Positions 42,111-53,641 of a DNA stretch of 64,000 nt are shown piece after piece. Position 1 is the first letter of the stretch. The number at the start of each line of letters is the position of its first letter. This stretch comes from Ascarosepion bandense (taxonomy: Eukaryota; Mollusca; Cephalopoda; Sepiida; Sepiidae): the NCBI GenBank assembly GCA_037127315.1, contig JBBBDQ010001937.1, positions 457,501-521,500 of the forward strand. Reading direction: 5' to 3'. Made by a program: the position numbers and the translations under genes. The notes under the pieces were generated by a model, which saw only the letters and a list, made by a program, of their open reading frames with translations, had not been told where the DNA came from and made no database searches.

Positions 42111-42908
42111 TATAAACAAACAGTGTTGGGAACTATAAAAACAAATTTTGGGACCAAGAATTTTAGTTTTAGAACTCTTTGATGTGATTAATGCATGAGT
42201 GATTCACAGAAATAAATTCAACCACAATTTCGATTTAAAAAATGACACACTAATAAAAAGTGTAAGCAGTTTATTCAGAAGGAAAGTTCTCGAGAGCGCC
42301 GCCATCTAGTCCGACCAAAACATCAATTTGCACCTCGGTTTTTTCCCAATCTCACCTTTGCTTATGGAAATGATACTGAAACAGACTAACATACATAATA
42401 AAAAGTCCAAGAAAAACGTTTGAATTCCGTTCATTTTAACATCATAAAACATTGCACTGCACATGAAGGAGTTCTAAAACTAAAATATGTATTTAAGTAC
42501 AGAGCAAATATTTACTGAATAATAATTGTCGAATCTCTTTACATGAGGAATAGTCTATTTTCGAAGACGAATATCTCAGTCGTCTGTCTTGTCAACCCCT
42601 GTGTGGACTGGGTTTGTGTCGAGAGCAAACATTTCATTCAGACGAAAGGCTCGAAGCAAAGGTCAGGGTAAGGTTTTTGTCTTAATGGGGAGAATGTTAT
42701 AAAAATTAAACCCGAACACATTTATTTGGGGTTATATATTGAATTAAAAATGGTATTATAGCGGGTATCTTTTATTTTATTCCGCTTGTAGTGAGGGGTA
42801 GCAGTATACCGTAGCAGGTTAACGGAATTTGGCCTTGTGGGAAGATAGCCCACTATAATTCATAAAATGATTATAAATTCAAGAAAGGCAATTAGAGTAT
42901 AAAATAAC

Positions 42909-42955
<47 letters not shown>

Positions 42956-43754
42956 GCAATTATGTTTTACAATTAAAACAATACTTGAAATAAAGGTCCA
43001 ACGGAAGTTAGAGGGTTCATGGCAAAATAATAATGAGCTGAAAGAGATAAAAGAATGTTCACGGAAGATATAATGCTGAAAAGGTAAAAGGCTTATTAGT
43101 GTGATTAATGTTCATTTTCAAGTTGCCGATTCTCCGGTCAGTGAGTCAGTAAGTACTTTGAGGAATGTCTTTGAAGAGGTCGATAAGTACTTTTGAGACG
43201 GTGGAAGAAAAGAGGTCAGAATAGTAGCCGCTCGACATAAGTCAAGGGGATATTAATTACATTCTTTTCCTCAAGTCCTGACTGTGTGGTGAAACTTTTG
43301 TGTCTTCGCTTTTTATATCGGCATTTTGGATCAAAACGCAGCTAGTTTCGAATTCCATCCTTCTATTTGATTCTGGGCTTCCCATTGGCTGGTAAATAAA
43401 TTTTCTTTAATCTTGTCGGATTCCCGTTTATATATTCAACTTAGGCGTTGAATCCACCGCCACGTACACACACATATACAGGATGCAAATATTCCACACC
43501 CACAGTACATATTTACATAGCTGTCTCACATGTACAAGCACATGCACGCAGTGTATTCACATAAAAAAATAACACTCAAGTAGACACAACACGTAAACTA
43601 TTTGATCCATAGATGAAACCCTACAGGCACTAAGTGTCTGGGTCAGAGTGGACCTGAGAGTAATCGCAGTTAAGGAATAACTCCACATTCCTCAAGCCTC
43701 TGAATAATAAATTTAGAGCCAGACCACCGGTTGCAGTTTTTATGTCATACCCAC

Positions 43755-43757
<3 letters not shown>
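42111..43757. other. Unassigned region with (AT)n at 42910-42952
   Basis: About 1.6 kb with no convincing frame. 43370-43395 repeats TTCTGGGCTTCCCATTGG seen at 20707. Nothing else recognised. Confidence 0.4.
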
Positions 43758-43808
<51 letters not shown>

Positions 43809-43997
43809 AAAAAATCAACACGTCATTTACTGAATTATAATTTATATCCAATTTAAATGACGTGTTGAGTTTTCCTTTATAAATATATCGCTCTGGATAA
43901 CATCTATTGAGCTCTCTACACAGATATAACACTTAATATTTTATATTAAGTTGACCTTGTTGGATTATCCTCGCTGTTTACGGACTGCATATCTATG

Positions 43998-44091
<94 letters not shown>
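43758..44091. repeat. Three (AT)n tracts with a hairpin between
   Basis: AT tracts at 43758-43802, 43999-44045 and 44050-44091. Between them, 43816-43868 pairs ATCAACACGTCATTTA with its complement. GTTGGATTATCCTC at 43959 recurs at 61918. Confidence 0.85.
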
Positions 44092-44094
<3 letters not shown>

Positions 44095-44579
44095 TATCTG
44101 GGCAGCAATCTCTTTTATGAAGGTGTCATTGTAAATGACATACAAGGTTTCATTATTCTGTTTTTATATAATTTTTTATGTGTTCTCAGGATATTTTTCT
44201 TTTTATAACTCAAATTATATAAGAATTGTCAAAATGTCTTTTGTTTGTAATCATAAATTACATGAAAATTGTCTGAATGTTTTATTTATTCAACCACTTT
44301 CGTCTATAATTTCAGCCATTATAAGACGTACTTTATTTTACGTTTAACTGAGTTTATGCATGCAAAGTCATACGTTTTTTATATTCTGAACACGGTAAGC
44401 ACATTGTTGCCATGTTCATAATTGATATTATTAAGTGTAGGAGGTTTTGGATTAATGATTCCATTAATTTTTTTTTTTTTTTTTGCATGGCGATGATGCT
44501 TTTATGCAAGTTTTGTCAAAAATATGGAAGCATTATTAATAAAATAAAATCCTACAGTGCATAATACCAATAATGATAA

Positions 44580-44582
<3 letters not shown>
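44092..44582 (-). mobile_element. Probable Penelope-type terminus
   Basis: Around 44285-44335 the minus strand has an extra-U type stem II GGCU/AGAC followed by GAAA, but the first core strand is decayed. The remainder is unassigned. Confidence 0.35.
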
Positions 44583-44630
<48 letters not shown>

Positions 44631-44840
44631 AAATTTAAGGCAGACACGTTATTTCATGGTAAATCGGGAGTGTAGGCCTATTTCAGGCGGACCACCACCA
44701 GCTTCCGTCATTATCGTACGAAAAATTTTACACGAATGTAATTTTACATATTCATGTAAAACCTTCTGTACAATAAAGACGGAAGCTGATAATGGTTCAC
44801 CTGATGAACCATGAAATAACCTGTCTGCCTTAATTTGGTT
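44583..44840. repeat. (AT)n followed by a foldback
   Basis: AT tract 44583-44625. Then outer arms around GGCAGACACGTTATTTCATG (44638) and its near complement (to 44832), with inner arms AGCTTCCGTC/GACGGAAGCT. A related half-copy is at 48590-48720. Confidence 0.75.
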
Positions 44841-44875
44841 TTTATATTTGCTCTGTATGTATTTATATAAATATA

Positions 44876-44957
44876 TATTTAGAGCTCTCTTAGAGAGTTA
44901 GCCTACCACTGTATGTACAGCATACTCCTTTAGATTCTTCTATACCTATACTGCATG

Positions 44958-44962
<5 letters not shown>
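44876..44962. repeat. Dispersed repeat, copy 1
   Basis: TTTAGAGCTCTCTTAGAGAG through CTGCATGCTGATATA. Nearly identical to 49446-49533. Both copies are followed by a long (AT)n. Confidence 0.8.

Positions 44963-45003
<41 letters not shown>
44961..45003. repeat. (AT)n microsatellite
   Basis: AT tract preceding the hammerhead-bearing terminus. Confidence 0.97.
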
Positions 45004-45007
<4 letters not shown>

Positions 45008-45019
45008 TGAATTAATTGT

Positions 45020-45074
45020 ACATTGCGACACCGAAATCTCTGTTTCGAGATAGATTCTCATCATCAGGCAATGT
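45020..45074 (-). ncRNA. Hammerhead ribozyme-like motif in Penelope-type terminus
   Basis: Minus strand: stem I ACAUUGC/GCAAUGU (7 bp, perfect), CUGAUGA, one extra U, stem II GAGA/UCUC, GAAA, stem III ACA/UGU plus inner pairs, cleavage triplet GUC. All core bases are right except the additional U before stem II. Flanked by (AT)n. Confidence 0.62.
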
Positions 45075-45153
45075 TTGATGTTGGTTGTGCATTTGCATGA
45101 TTTACATTTAAATGACAATAACTTTGATTTGATGTGTATGTATGTATGTGGGA

Positions 45154-45156
<3 letters not shown>

Positions 45157-45194
<38 letters not shown>

Positions 45195-45642
45195 TTCCAC
45201 ATTCTCACGCATATATATATATATATATACAACATACCTTTCACATATTCAAGCAGATAATAAGAAAAATACTGAATTTTAAAATTAAATACATATAGGC
45301 TAGGGTTAAATAGGGACTTAGGTATTTTGAATCTTTATAAATATTTCAATAGTTAAAATTTTTTAGATACACTTACAAAATTCCTTTAATACAACATTTA
45401 AAAGTATTCTTACAGTTAGATTTACTTTTAAAAATATTCAAACTCTGTTGCTTTCTACATCACACGACGTACGCATCTCACGACGGGCGCCTCACGCGAC
45501 GGACGTTTCTAGTTTAAAATCACTTGTTTCTGATGAAAGGCCGAGGCCGGTCTGAAATAAAAAAAATATATATATAATAATAGAAATAAATAAATCCTGT
45601 AAAAAAAACAATTTTAACTTACAAAATTTTAGTAGTTTTTCC
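45157..45642. other. (AT)n tracts and unassigned DNA
   Basis: AT tracts at 45157-45192 and 45209-45229. Near 45537, CTGATGAAAGGCC...GGTCTGAAAT has a hammerhead-like first half but no stem I or III that I can close. Confidence 0.4.
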
Positions 45643-46560
45643 TATATATATATATATATATAAAGAGAGAGAACGGAGGACAGCAACAGGGTGAGAGATA
45701 GAGATGAGTGAAAATAAACTTTTGAAAATGAATACACTGAGAAAAATATGGACGGCCAAAGTATTTAGATAAGAACCTTATAAGGCGGACTAAAATAGAT
45801 AAATTGATTTACAGATCGTGACCGCCTGATAGACACACAAATAATCCACAAGATATTGCAACTAAAAGGGATGGAACACATTGATTGAAGAAAGTACGCA
45901 TTTTCAAAGGCTATCTTTTTAGAAATACCTTCATTGCTTGCATTTCTACCAACCGAATCCAAATATTACTTGATATTTATGCTTAGTCGTTTTTTTTTCC
46001 TTTCGATATTTATGGGTGCGCAGTATTATTTTATTGTTGTTTAGCTTTTTGCAGGAGCTGCAATGGGTTGGGCGCTTTTGCCTCAGCGCGAGCGTAATAT
46101 AAACCCAGCTGGAATTCAGAGTATGGGAGATTGCATTCACTTCAACGTCATTTTCTTTTATTCCTACCGACAGAAATATCATCACCGATCGATTATCAAT
46201 CGTTTCTTATTTAATCCCGGTGTAATTTTCGACTTGACTATATTAACGTCAAATTTGACCAAATAGACAAAAATTGAAGTGGTCATTCTGAAGAGATGTA
46301 GAGTTAATTGAAGTAATTTTTTTTTATTGTGCTGTTTGTATTGTTCAGGTTATTATCCTCAACTATATTATCACATTTTCGATTTTTAGACCGCTGAACT
46401 CTCTGACCCTTTTCTAGGTAACATGCATTGTAATTTCGAACTGAACCATTTATTTCGTCTACCGAGGTAGATTGTTCTAGTTCCGCGTGTAATGCAATTG
46501 CAGCTTATCTCAATTTCAGTTAATTCCCTATGCTTTCTGGTTAAATTCATACATTTTTTT
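45643..46560. other. Unassigned region
   Basis: Frames under 80 codons without motifs. A short AT tract at 45643-45662. Confidence 0.4.
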
Positions 46561-46564
46561 AAAA

Positions 46565-47300
46565 CTCGTAGATAAACATTTTAGTGGTTCTCGTCCCTTT
46601 CATAGAATATTTAACAGAAAAACCCTAAAATTTAGCTATTCGTGCACTAAAAATATTGAAAGTATAATCAGTTCCCACAATAGAAGCACTTTGTCTAGAT
46701 ATAAAAACCAAGCTGATAACTCGAAACCTATTACCACTGATCAAGCCAGCTCCAGAGTAACAACTCCTAGTCGAGCCAGCTTTAGTTCTGCAACTCCCAA
46801 GGCAACCCTAAAGTTGCCCAGAATTTACCAGACATAAGGAATGCAGCTGGACATTACAGTCATACACCTAAATGCAATTGCAGAATAAAAAATAAGTGTC
46901 ATATGGGTGGAGATTCTATGACAGAAGGAGGAGTATATCAAGCCATGATATACCCAAAAGAAAATCAAACTTGAAAAAATATTACAATGATATTTCTGCA
47001 GGTGCTTGGAAGCAATGGTTGTACAATCACACACACTTTTTTCCAACCCTGAACTAAGAAACCAGACAACTCTATCAAAATATATCTGGTCATGAAAACA
47101 ATAATCTAACCCCCATAATTAAATGAAATATCATTAAAACAAATCCAACACACCCACCAACTTCAAAGATTGCTGTCACTTATGCCTGGATGAAAAGATA
47201 ACTATTGTAAAACACAAAAACCAATTGGATCTGCTGAATCTGAGGAGGGAACTAATTTTTAAATGTCGACACAGGAGCCGGTTTAAACTATGTTAATCTT
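46565..47300 (+). pseudogene. Penelope-like element C-terminal part, decayed
   Basis: In order: IFNRKTLKFSYSCTKNIESI and ISSHNRSTLS (the linker after RT), CNCRIKNKCHMGG (Cys-rich linker), GGVYQAMIYPKEN (first GIY-YIG strand), NPELRNQTTLSKYIWS, CCHLCLDEKITIV (catalytic-glutamate region) and LLNLRRELIFKCRHRSRF. Several stops and frame changes interrupt it. It has the same architecture as 36874-37308 but belongs to a different subfamily. Confidence 0.82.
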
Positions 47301-47477
47301 TTAACCCCTCATTCATTCCTCTGAAGACTTTACACACATCACACTATTCTACAGAATATATATTGTTTAATTGTAAACTATTGTTAGATGTGTCGAGGTT
47401 TTTTGTTTTTTTCTTTATATACGGGTTTTTATATGTCTATGGTATTGCTTACATATTTGTTTTAGCTGGTGTTTGAG

Positions 47478-47516
<39 letters not shown>

Positions 47517-47713
47517 TCGTATGTGTGTATATGCATATGGGTATATGCGTACGTGTACATATATGGGTATACATATATATGTGTATGCGAGTATGTGTGT
47601 ACACATTTACGTGTGTGTGTGAGTTCTATGTGTACATATATATGTTTTTTACAGTACTTAAATTATACGGTATTATAACTGTACAGTTGACCGAAAAATT
47701 TACCTACATTATG

Positions 47714-47764
<51 letters not shown>

Positions 47765-48589
47765 TGTTTACCGAATAATTAGTATACTTTTGATTATTTC
47801 GTGGTGTGATGGTCATTTTGATTAAAGCGAATTGATTAACTATTATATCTTAATTGTTCAATTTTCTTAACTTTTTAAAAAAATTCCAATTTCTTATCCT
47901 TTCGCTAGTAATATGTAAATTTATTTTTAATCTAAATAATTAAGTTCAAACAACTAAATTTAAATAGAATAATTAGGCTTACTTTTAAATTAATTTCTAT
48001 TTTAAACTTTTTATTTTTATATTGTATTATAATTGGTTTGTTGATTGTATAATTAGTATAATTTTGTTTATATCGTGGTGTGAGTATTTTGTGAACACAA
48101 CAGATTAACTTACTATTATCTCTTAAAAATATTTTTTGATGTTTTTAGACTCCAATTTCTTGCCCTTTCATCATTAATTTATTTATTTTTATTTTCTCAT
48201 TTTCTCCTATCATCTTTCCTTTCTATTTTAAATTTATTCCTCTCTTCTTTCTTCTTCTTCCCTTTTCGTTTACGCTTTAAGATACTTACCCTTTCTTCTT
48301 AACGCTCTCTCTCTCTCTCTCACTCTCTCTCTCTCTCTCACCTAACCCACTTTCTTTACGTTTCAAATCTACGGGTCTCCCATCCAACTGTCAGACTGAA
48401 TGTATCTTCGAACTTTTGTTGACATCCGCCGCCACGCGTATCCTCTGATTATATGTTGCATATATATATGCTTATGTATGAATATGTGTGTGTGTTCGCC
48501 GAACTGATGTATTTTTTTCTTAAATTTTCTCTTTTAAGGTAGCGACCGTTATTTTTATTCGTTTTTTTAGGTCTTTGTCAATCTCATTC
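47301..48589. other. Penelope-like 3' flank and simple repeats
   Basis: (AT)n/(GT)n at 47479-47516, TATG-rich sequence to 47650, (ATT)n at 47716-47762, (CT)n at 48302-48342. No gene. Confidence 0.55.
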
Positions 48590-48725
48590 GTGTAAAATCC
48601 TTTGTACAATAAAGGCGGAAGCTGATGATGGTTCGCCTAAATTAAGCCCATACTTCCCATTTTTTTTTAAAAAAAATTATACCATGAAATAACGTGTCTG
48701 CCTTAATTTTTCTTATATGTATTAT
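48590..48725 (+). repeat. Half-copy of the 44.6-kb foldback
   Basis: Shares TTGTACAATAAAGGCGGAAG and CCATGAAATAACGTGTCTGC with 44760-44835. It may be the terminus of the Penelope-like copy upstream. Confidence 0.6.
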
Positions 48726-48894
48726 AAGTTATTACGCGACCTAGGTTTCTACCATGTGGTGTCTTCAATCAATCTGTAATAACTGATTTTACCGTTAACC
48801 GTTTTTTTTAAGAACACCCACGTAACGGTGTTTTTTCTTACCGCTCACTTGATAGAGAATTTGTGAACGAGCAATTTTTAAATTTACAAGAGAT

Positions 48895-49365
48895 TATAAC
48901 GTTTTCATCCATGGTTGTATGAACCTAAGAGTTTTTTTTATGGTATGGTTACACTTAGTCATAATTTCCGTTCTTTCATTCAATAGTTTATTTTTATTTT
49001 GGAATAGCATAACCTCTAATTTTTCTTTGTGGTATAGTCTACATATTTTGCCACCGTTGTAAAGCTTGGGTGTTTTTATTATACACCACGTTATCACTGT
49101 TTTTTTTTCTATATTTTGATTTTAATTTCCACACGTGGCTAGCCAATATTGTACAGTTTTTTAAGTTTTCTATTTTGAATGTAGACTTGTGATTGAACCA
49201 CCTGGTCTTAAATGTGTCTTTGGTTGATCCCAAATATATTTTATTTTAGCCATTTAAGCCATGTACTTTTGCATTGTAAATGACTTCTTTTGTATTACAC
49301 AGTTCTTGAAGTGGGCATTTATTTTTTTCCCTGCAGTTGCATTTTTTATTAGTGATCTTGTTTTG
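48895..49365 (-). pseudogene. Penelope-like element GIY-YIG domain, decayed
   Basis: Minus strand: CNCREKNKCPLQ, EVIYNAKVHG (first motif), IYLGSTKDTFKTRWFNHKST (second motif with Arg and Asn-His), LKNCTILASHVWKLKSKY, then after a frame change KTPKLYNGGKICRL and LLNERTEIMTKCNH. One stop falls between the two tyrosine motifs. The family order is fully recognisable, and it is diverged from both other GIY-YIG copies. Confidence 0.85.
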
Positions 49366-49371
49366 TACATT

Positions 49372-49375
<4 letters not shown>

Positions 49376-49414
<39 letters not shown>
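49376..49414. repeat. (AT)n microsatellite
   Basis: AT tract next to the GIY-YIG relic. Confidence 0.97.
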
Positions 49415-49418
<4 letters not shown>

Positions 49419-49445
49419 TATAACATAAATATATTATAATATCAC

Positions 49446-49530
49446 TATTTAGAGCTCTCTTAAAGAGTTATCCTACCACTGTATGTACAGGATACTCCTT
49501 TGGATTCTTCTATACTCACACTGCATGCTG

Positions 49531-49581
<51 letters not shown>
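49446..49581. repeat. Dispersed repeat, copy 2, with (AT)n
   Basis: 49446-49533 matches 44876-44962. The AT tract 49533-49581 follows as in the first copy. Confidence 0.8.
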
Positions 49582-49584
<3 letters not shown>

Positions 49585-49754
49585 CTAGGGAACGGTAAGT
49601 AACGTGCTAAAAAACAGTACTCGATGTAAAAAATCGATGACAAAATTGAGTCCAGAAATAAATATATATTTATACATGACAATTAATTTTCATAGTTATA
49701 TATACAGCCAGAAAAAAATATAATTATTAGTAGCATATATGTGTGTGTTTGTGC

Positions 49755-49831
<77 letters not shown>
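49582..49831. repeat. Dispersed repeat with (AT)n-(GT)n tail
   Basis: 49682-49757 (TACAGCCAGAAAAAAA, TAGCATATATG) recurs at 51776-51840, each followed by GT repeats. Compound tract at 49756-49830. Confidence 0.7.
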
Positions 49832-49832
<1 letters not shown>

Positions 49833-50158
49833 TTTATGACATAAATATGTTATAATATCACTACAAAAATGCCCATTTTGTTGCCACAATATCTGTGTCT
49901 TATTGAATGATGATGTTGCTTTCAAGTTGAAGAGTTTCAAAAGGTTCAAAATTAGCCAAACTCTCTTAATTAGAGAAACATTCTTACTTATTCAATGGTG
50001 ACGAATCAAAATCCAAGTAATTTCAAATTTTAAGAACATAAGAACAGACTCTAGAAACAATTTATTCGGGGATTAATGTGAAAATTTGATCAAAAAGAAG
50101 ATCAGCATAATTGATCGACTATTCACTTCACTTTACAATAAAAAATTAAATTTCTGGA

Positions 50159-50198
<40 letters not shown>
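49832..50198 (-). mobile_element. Penelope-type terminal repeat (P3), second copy
   Basis: Diverged match to 16685-17065. The hammerhead-like part is more decayed here (CAATATCTGTGTCTTATTGA on the plus strand). Ends in (AT)n. Confidence 0.45.
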
Positions 50199-50203
<5 letters not shown>

Positions 50204-50576
50204 TATTTATAAATGGAACTTTGTGTGTGTGTCTGTGTGTGTGTGTCTGTGTGTGTCCCCGTTACCTATAGACTCCGAAACGGCTGAACCAATCTTCTTG
50301 AAAATTTACACATTTGCACTTTAAGCGGCTGCGAGTGTTCTTAGCTAGGTTTTGTGTCGAGGTACCCTAGATAAATATCGAAAATCGATAATCGAAAAAA
50401 TCGGGTTATAGAAGGAGTGGTCCGATTTTAATCAAATTTGATACACTCATAGACAAAGACATAAGAAACGATATTCGGAGGTTTCAAGATTGCAGTGCTA
50501 ACAATAGTGCAGAAAATCGATAATATATTTATCAAGGCTTTCATTACACCCGTGCAACGCCGGGCTATACTGCTAG
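50196..50576 (+). mobile_element. Non-autonomous Helitron, internally deleted
   Basis: 381 bp. The 5' end is TATAAACTTATTTATAAATG (C to A at position 2, within AT repeat). The 3' end has hairpin CCCGTGCAACGCCGGG and CTAG at 50573-50576 followed by T. The internal third (about 400 bases of the long form) is missing. Confidence 0.88.
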
Positions 50577-50977
50577 TATATATATAAAGTACGAATATTT
50601 TGACAGCATCTTTTCTTTTAAGCAAGTTGTATTAAACCATAGAGACAACATAGTCTTATATATTTTCCTTTGAATTTGACAACTTTGGCAACATACTCTT
50701 ATATATTTTCCTTTGAACTTTTGAACTTTTGCATATATTCTGATTAGACTTTTTGTTTCGGAATTATATTTGTATAAAAATTGTCCAAATGTTGTCCTAG
50801 TACTTACGAACGTCATCGTTTATCATCAGGGACAATAGTACTGTTTAAAAATCAAATATTGCCTTGTATTCTTCATAAAGGTTATTTGTTTTCTTTTAAA
50901 ATATTGTAACACTTTTCTTGCTACAATATATAATTCCGAAATAAAAAAGTTTAATAAACAAATTAAATAATATATAT
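50577..50977 (-). mobile_element. Penelope-type terminus with hammerhead
   Basis: AT-rich sequence with the ribozyme-like fold at 50792-50835. CAAGTTGTATTAAACC at 50623 has an inverted partner near 51390, outside the intervening LTR. Confidence 0.5.
50792..50835 (-). ncRNA. Hammerhead ribozyme-like motif in Penelope-type terminus
   Basis: Minus strand, 44 nt: stem I UUGUCC/GGACAA (6 bp perfect), CUGAUGA, extra U, stem II AACG/CGUU above an A-C pair, then GUAA where GAAA is expected, palindromic stem III AGUACU, triplet CUA. One core substitution (A13 to U) probably reduces or abolishes cleavage in this copy. Confidence 0.6.
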
Positions 50978-51319
50978 TGTTGTGTTCGACAATCTTCGTC
51001 GCCACTGTTGTGACGACAATCTTCGTCGCTACTGTTGTGTCGTGAGTAGAAATAAATAACTCAACAACAGGAATAGGTTAATTGTTGTATTCCGTGAAAA
51101 TAGTATTTACAAAGGTTATTAGTATCCAATACAAGAATAAGGGTTAATCGTCTCAACCGTCGTAAGACGTAGTATGAGCAACGGGTACTTCCGGGTCGTC
51201 ACCGGAAGTCTACGACTGACTTGTCGATCGGCTGCTCGACACACCCTCTTACGTAGATGCCACCATTATTTTACATAGTAATGGAATAGTCCATTATAGC
51301 CGAATAGGCGCGGGCGTCC

Positions 51320-51324
<5 letters not shown>
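50978..51324. mobile_element. Possible solo LTR
   Basis: 347 bp with TGTTG...CAACA ends. It is GC-richer than its surroundings and sits in an AT tract that is similar on both sides. It contains two near-copies of ACAATCTTCGTCGC.ACTGTT in tandem. The structure fits a solo LTR of a retrotransposon, but no primer site, protease or RT is present and a target duplication cannot be separated from the AT repeat. Confidence 0.4.

Positions 51325-51383
<59 letters not shown>
51324..51383. repeat. (AT)n microsatellite
   Basis: 60-base AT tract. Confidence 0.97.
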
Positions 51384-51388
<5 letters not shown>

Positions 51389-51893
51389 CTTTAAGGTTTA
51401 ACACAACTTACTTAAAATATATATATATTGTTATGGCACTTTATCCATGCACACATGAACTCATCTATCTATTAATAAGCAGCAATTTCTGCTTTGTGTC
51501 AGAAGTCTTTTCTAGCAGAGGCTGGAATAAGTGTCACCTTTCAGTTGCGTCTCTGTCCTCAAAAACAAACATAAATCAAACATCAAAATCTCTAAAAACC
51601 TCTACTTCAAATTCAACAACAGCAAGGAAGCTTGCTTAAAGTGGCAAGCAGAGGACAAATTAATGAAAACGAAAATACTTTCTAACACGATCTAGGGCGC
51701 AATAGACATTTTTTACATATACTCATGAGTCATGCATGATGAAATTTTCAGTTGCAGATTAAATCTGCACATGACTTAATTTTCACAGTTGTGTATACAG
51801 CCAGAAAAAAAACTCTATAATTATCAGTAGCATATATGCGTGTGTGTGTGCGCGCGCGTGTGTGTGTGTGTGTGTGTAGGTTCGTGTGTGTGC

Positions 51894-51932
<39 letters not shown>

Positions 51933-52164
51933 TGTGTGTGAATATATAAATAAAAACTCACCTTCACTATAAGCAGTCAGAGATATAAAATTGAACCAGC
52001 CAAAGAAAAATTGCATAAATCCTTCTGACATTTGTTTCTCCAAAGTTCGTGATATACGTACCAATTTCTGCGGGTTAAAATAGTTCCTTTTCGAAAACTC
52101 ACCAGACATCTTAGCTCCCTGTGAAACCAATCCCCTCCTCTGGTTTCTGTATTCCTAGTTACCT
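51384..52164. other. Unassigned, with (GT)n at 51838-51940
   Basis: The dispersed repeat at 51776-51840 and compound GT tract. The rest has no supported gene. Confidence 0.45.
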
Positions 52165-53005
52165 CTTTTTTTTTTTTTTTAATGTCCACATGAATGGCCT
52201 AGGAATTTTTGCGAGGAAACATCTTTCCCCTCCTCGTGAGATCAAGCTTGAATCTCTAGACTATTCTTATATGTGTCTTCGTCTCTCTCTGCTAAACTCC
52301 GTCAGATATCTTTTCTTTTTATATCGCTCCCCTTCTTTTCAAGGCTGTTGTGAGCTAGATAGTATTTACGACAATATAGACATTTCTTTATATTCGTTTG
52401 CAAATATATTTGTATTCGAGGATTTTACTGCCCACCATGCCAAGTGGCTTAAAAACCCTGTCACTGATCTTGCTGGCATTCGAACCCTGAAATTCTCAAT
52501 CCCCCAGGCTCTCACGCAAGTGGCAGATATCCCCACGCGATTTACGAGTAACTATGAAGAAATCACCACTCTTCTAGATCTCTTCTTTACAGCTATTCCT
52601 TACTCATGTCATACTATGCAGCTCTGTCCTTGCGATAGAGTCTGTAATCATTTTTTTCAGCTCCCCTTTCTCCCAAAAATCTCCTACCAACAGGTTATCT
52701 TTTCGTATATCATCGTGTGGATTGAGGATCGTTCGGTGATTTTCTTCGTGCCGTCTCCTGGAACAATGTTTTTTCTCCCAATTCTAAAATACGCCTTTGC
52801 TGTCTCCTCCTCGATGAAAGTCGGCATCAATGCTTTCGTTTTAATTAGGAAATTACAAGTTAAATCTCGTTCATTACCTTTGGTTCTTACCTACATGCAG
52901 TGCTGCTATTTCACTTTTTTCCGATTGTACCAGAGGTACACGTCTGATTACAGTAGCGGGATTTTTGTCTCTGCTCGCATTGAATACAAACAATGTCATG
53001 AATGA
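52165..53005 (+). pseudogene. LINE endonuclease (APE-type) domain, open but active site lost
   Basis: Lies in a frame open from 52121 to 53005 (294 codons). Matching blocks: YMCLRLSLLNSVRYLFFLYR, SIYDNIDISLYSFANIFVFE, DFTAHHAKWL (normally GDFNAHH...W), FSIPQALTQVADIPTRF and LLDLFFTAIP. These are the APE endonuclease blocks of the same kind of LINE whose RT pieces lie downstream. The conserved Asn of GDFN is Thr, and the terminal SDH motif is replaced by CDR, so catalysis is unlikely. Later residues (from about 180) no longer align. A run of T at 52164 sits at the start of the homology. Confidence 0.72.
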
Positions 53006-53010
53006 TGCAA

Positions 53011-53250
53011 CAATTATTGTTTGCTGATAAATGAAACAGCGTATAACTTCGCGCAAGTTTTATTTCTAGAGATTACTGGCGGCTATGCAAGAGTGTGTTG
53101 AATAATAGAAAACGCTCAACCTCTCCTCTAATTAGTCACTTCAAAGATCTCGCATCGACAGCAGACACGATTGAATGCTTTGTTCTGCAAATTCTGTTCC
53201 AACTTCACACTTGGCTCGTCTGGAGCACCCACACTCGATTTACCACGATA
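53011..53250. other. Unassigned region
   Basis: No feature recognised. Confidence 0.4.
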
Positions 53251-53573
53251 TCTAAACTTATTTATAAATGGAACTTTGTCTGTGTGTGTATGCGTATGTG
53301 TGTCTGTGGGTGTCCGTTACCTATAGACTGCGAAACGGCTGAACTGATTTTCTAAAAAATTTATTCAGTTGTACTATAAGCGTCTGCGACTGTTCTTAGC
53401 TAGGTTTTGTGTCGAGGTACCCCAGATAAATATCGAAAATCGATAATCGAAAAAATCGGGTTATAGAAGGAGTGGTCCGATTTTAATCAAATTTGATTCA
53501 CTCATAAACAAAGAAGTTTCATACTTTTTCAGAAGTTTCAAGGTTGCAGTGTTGACAATAGTGGAGAAAATCG

Positions 53574-53641
<68 letters not shown>

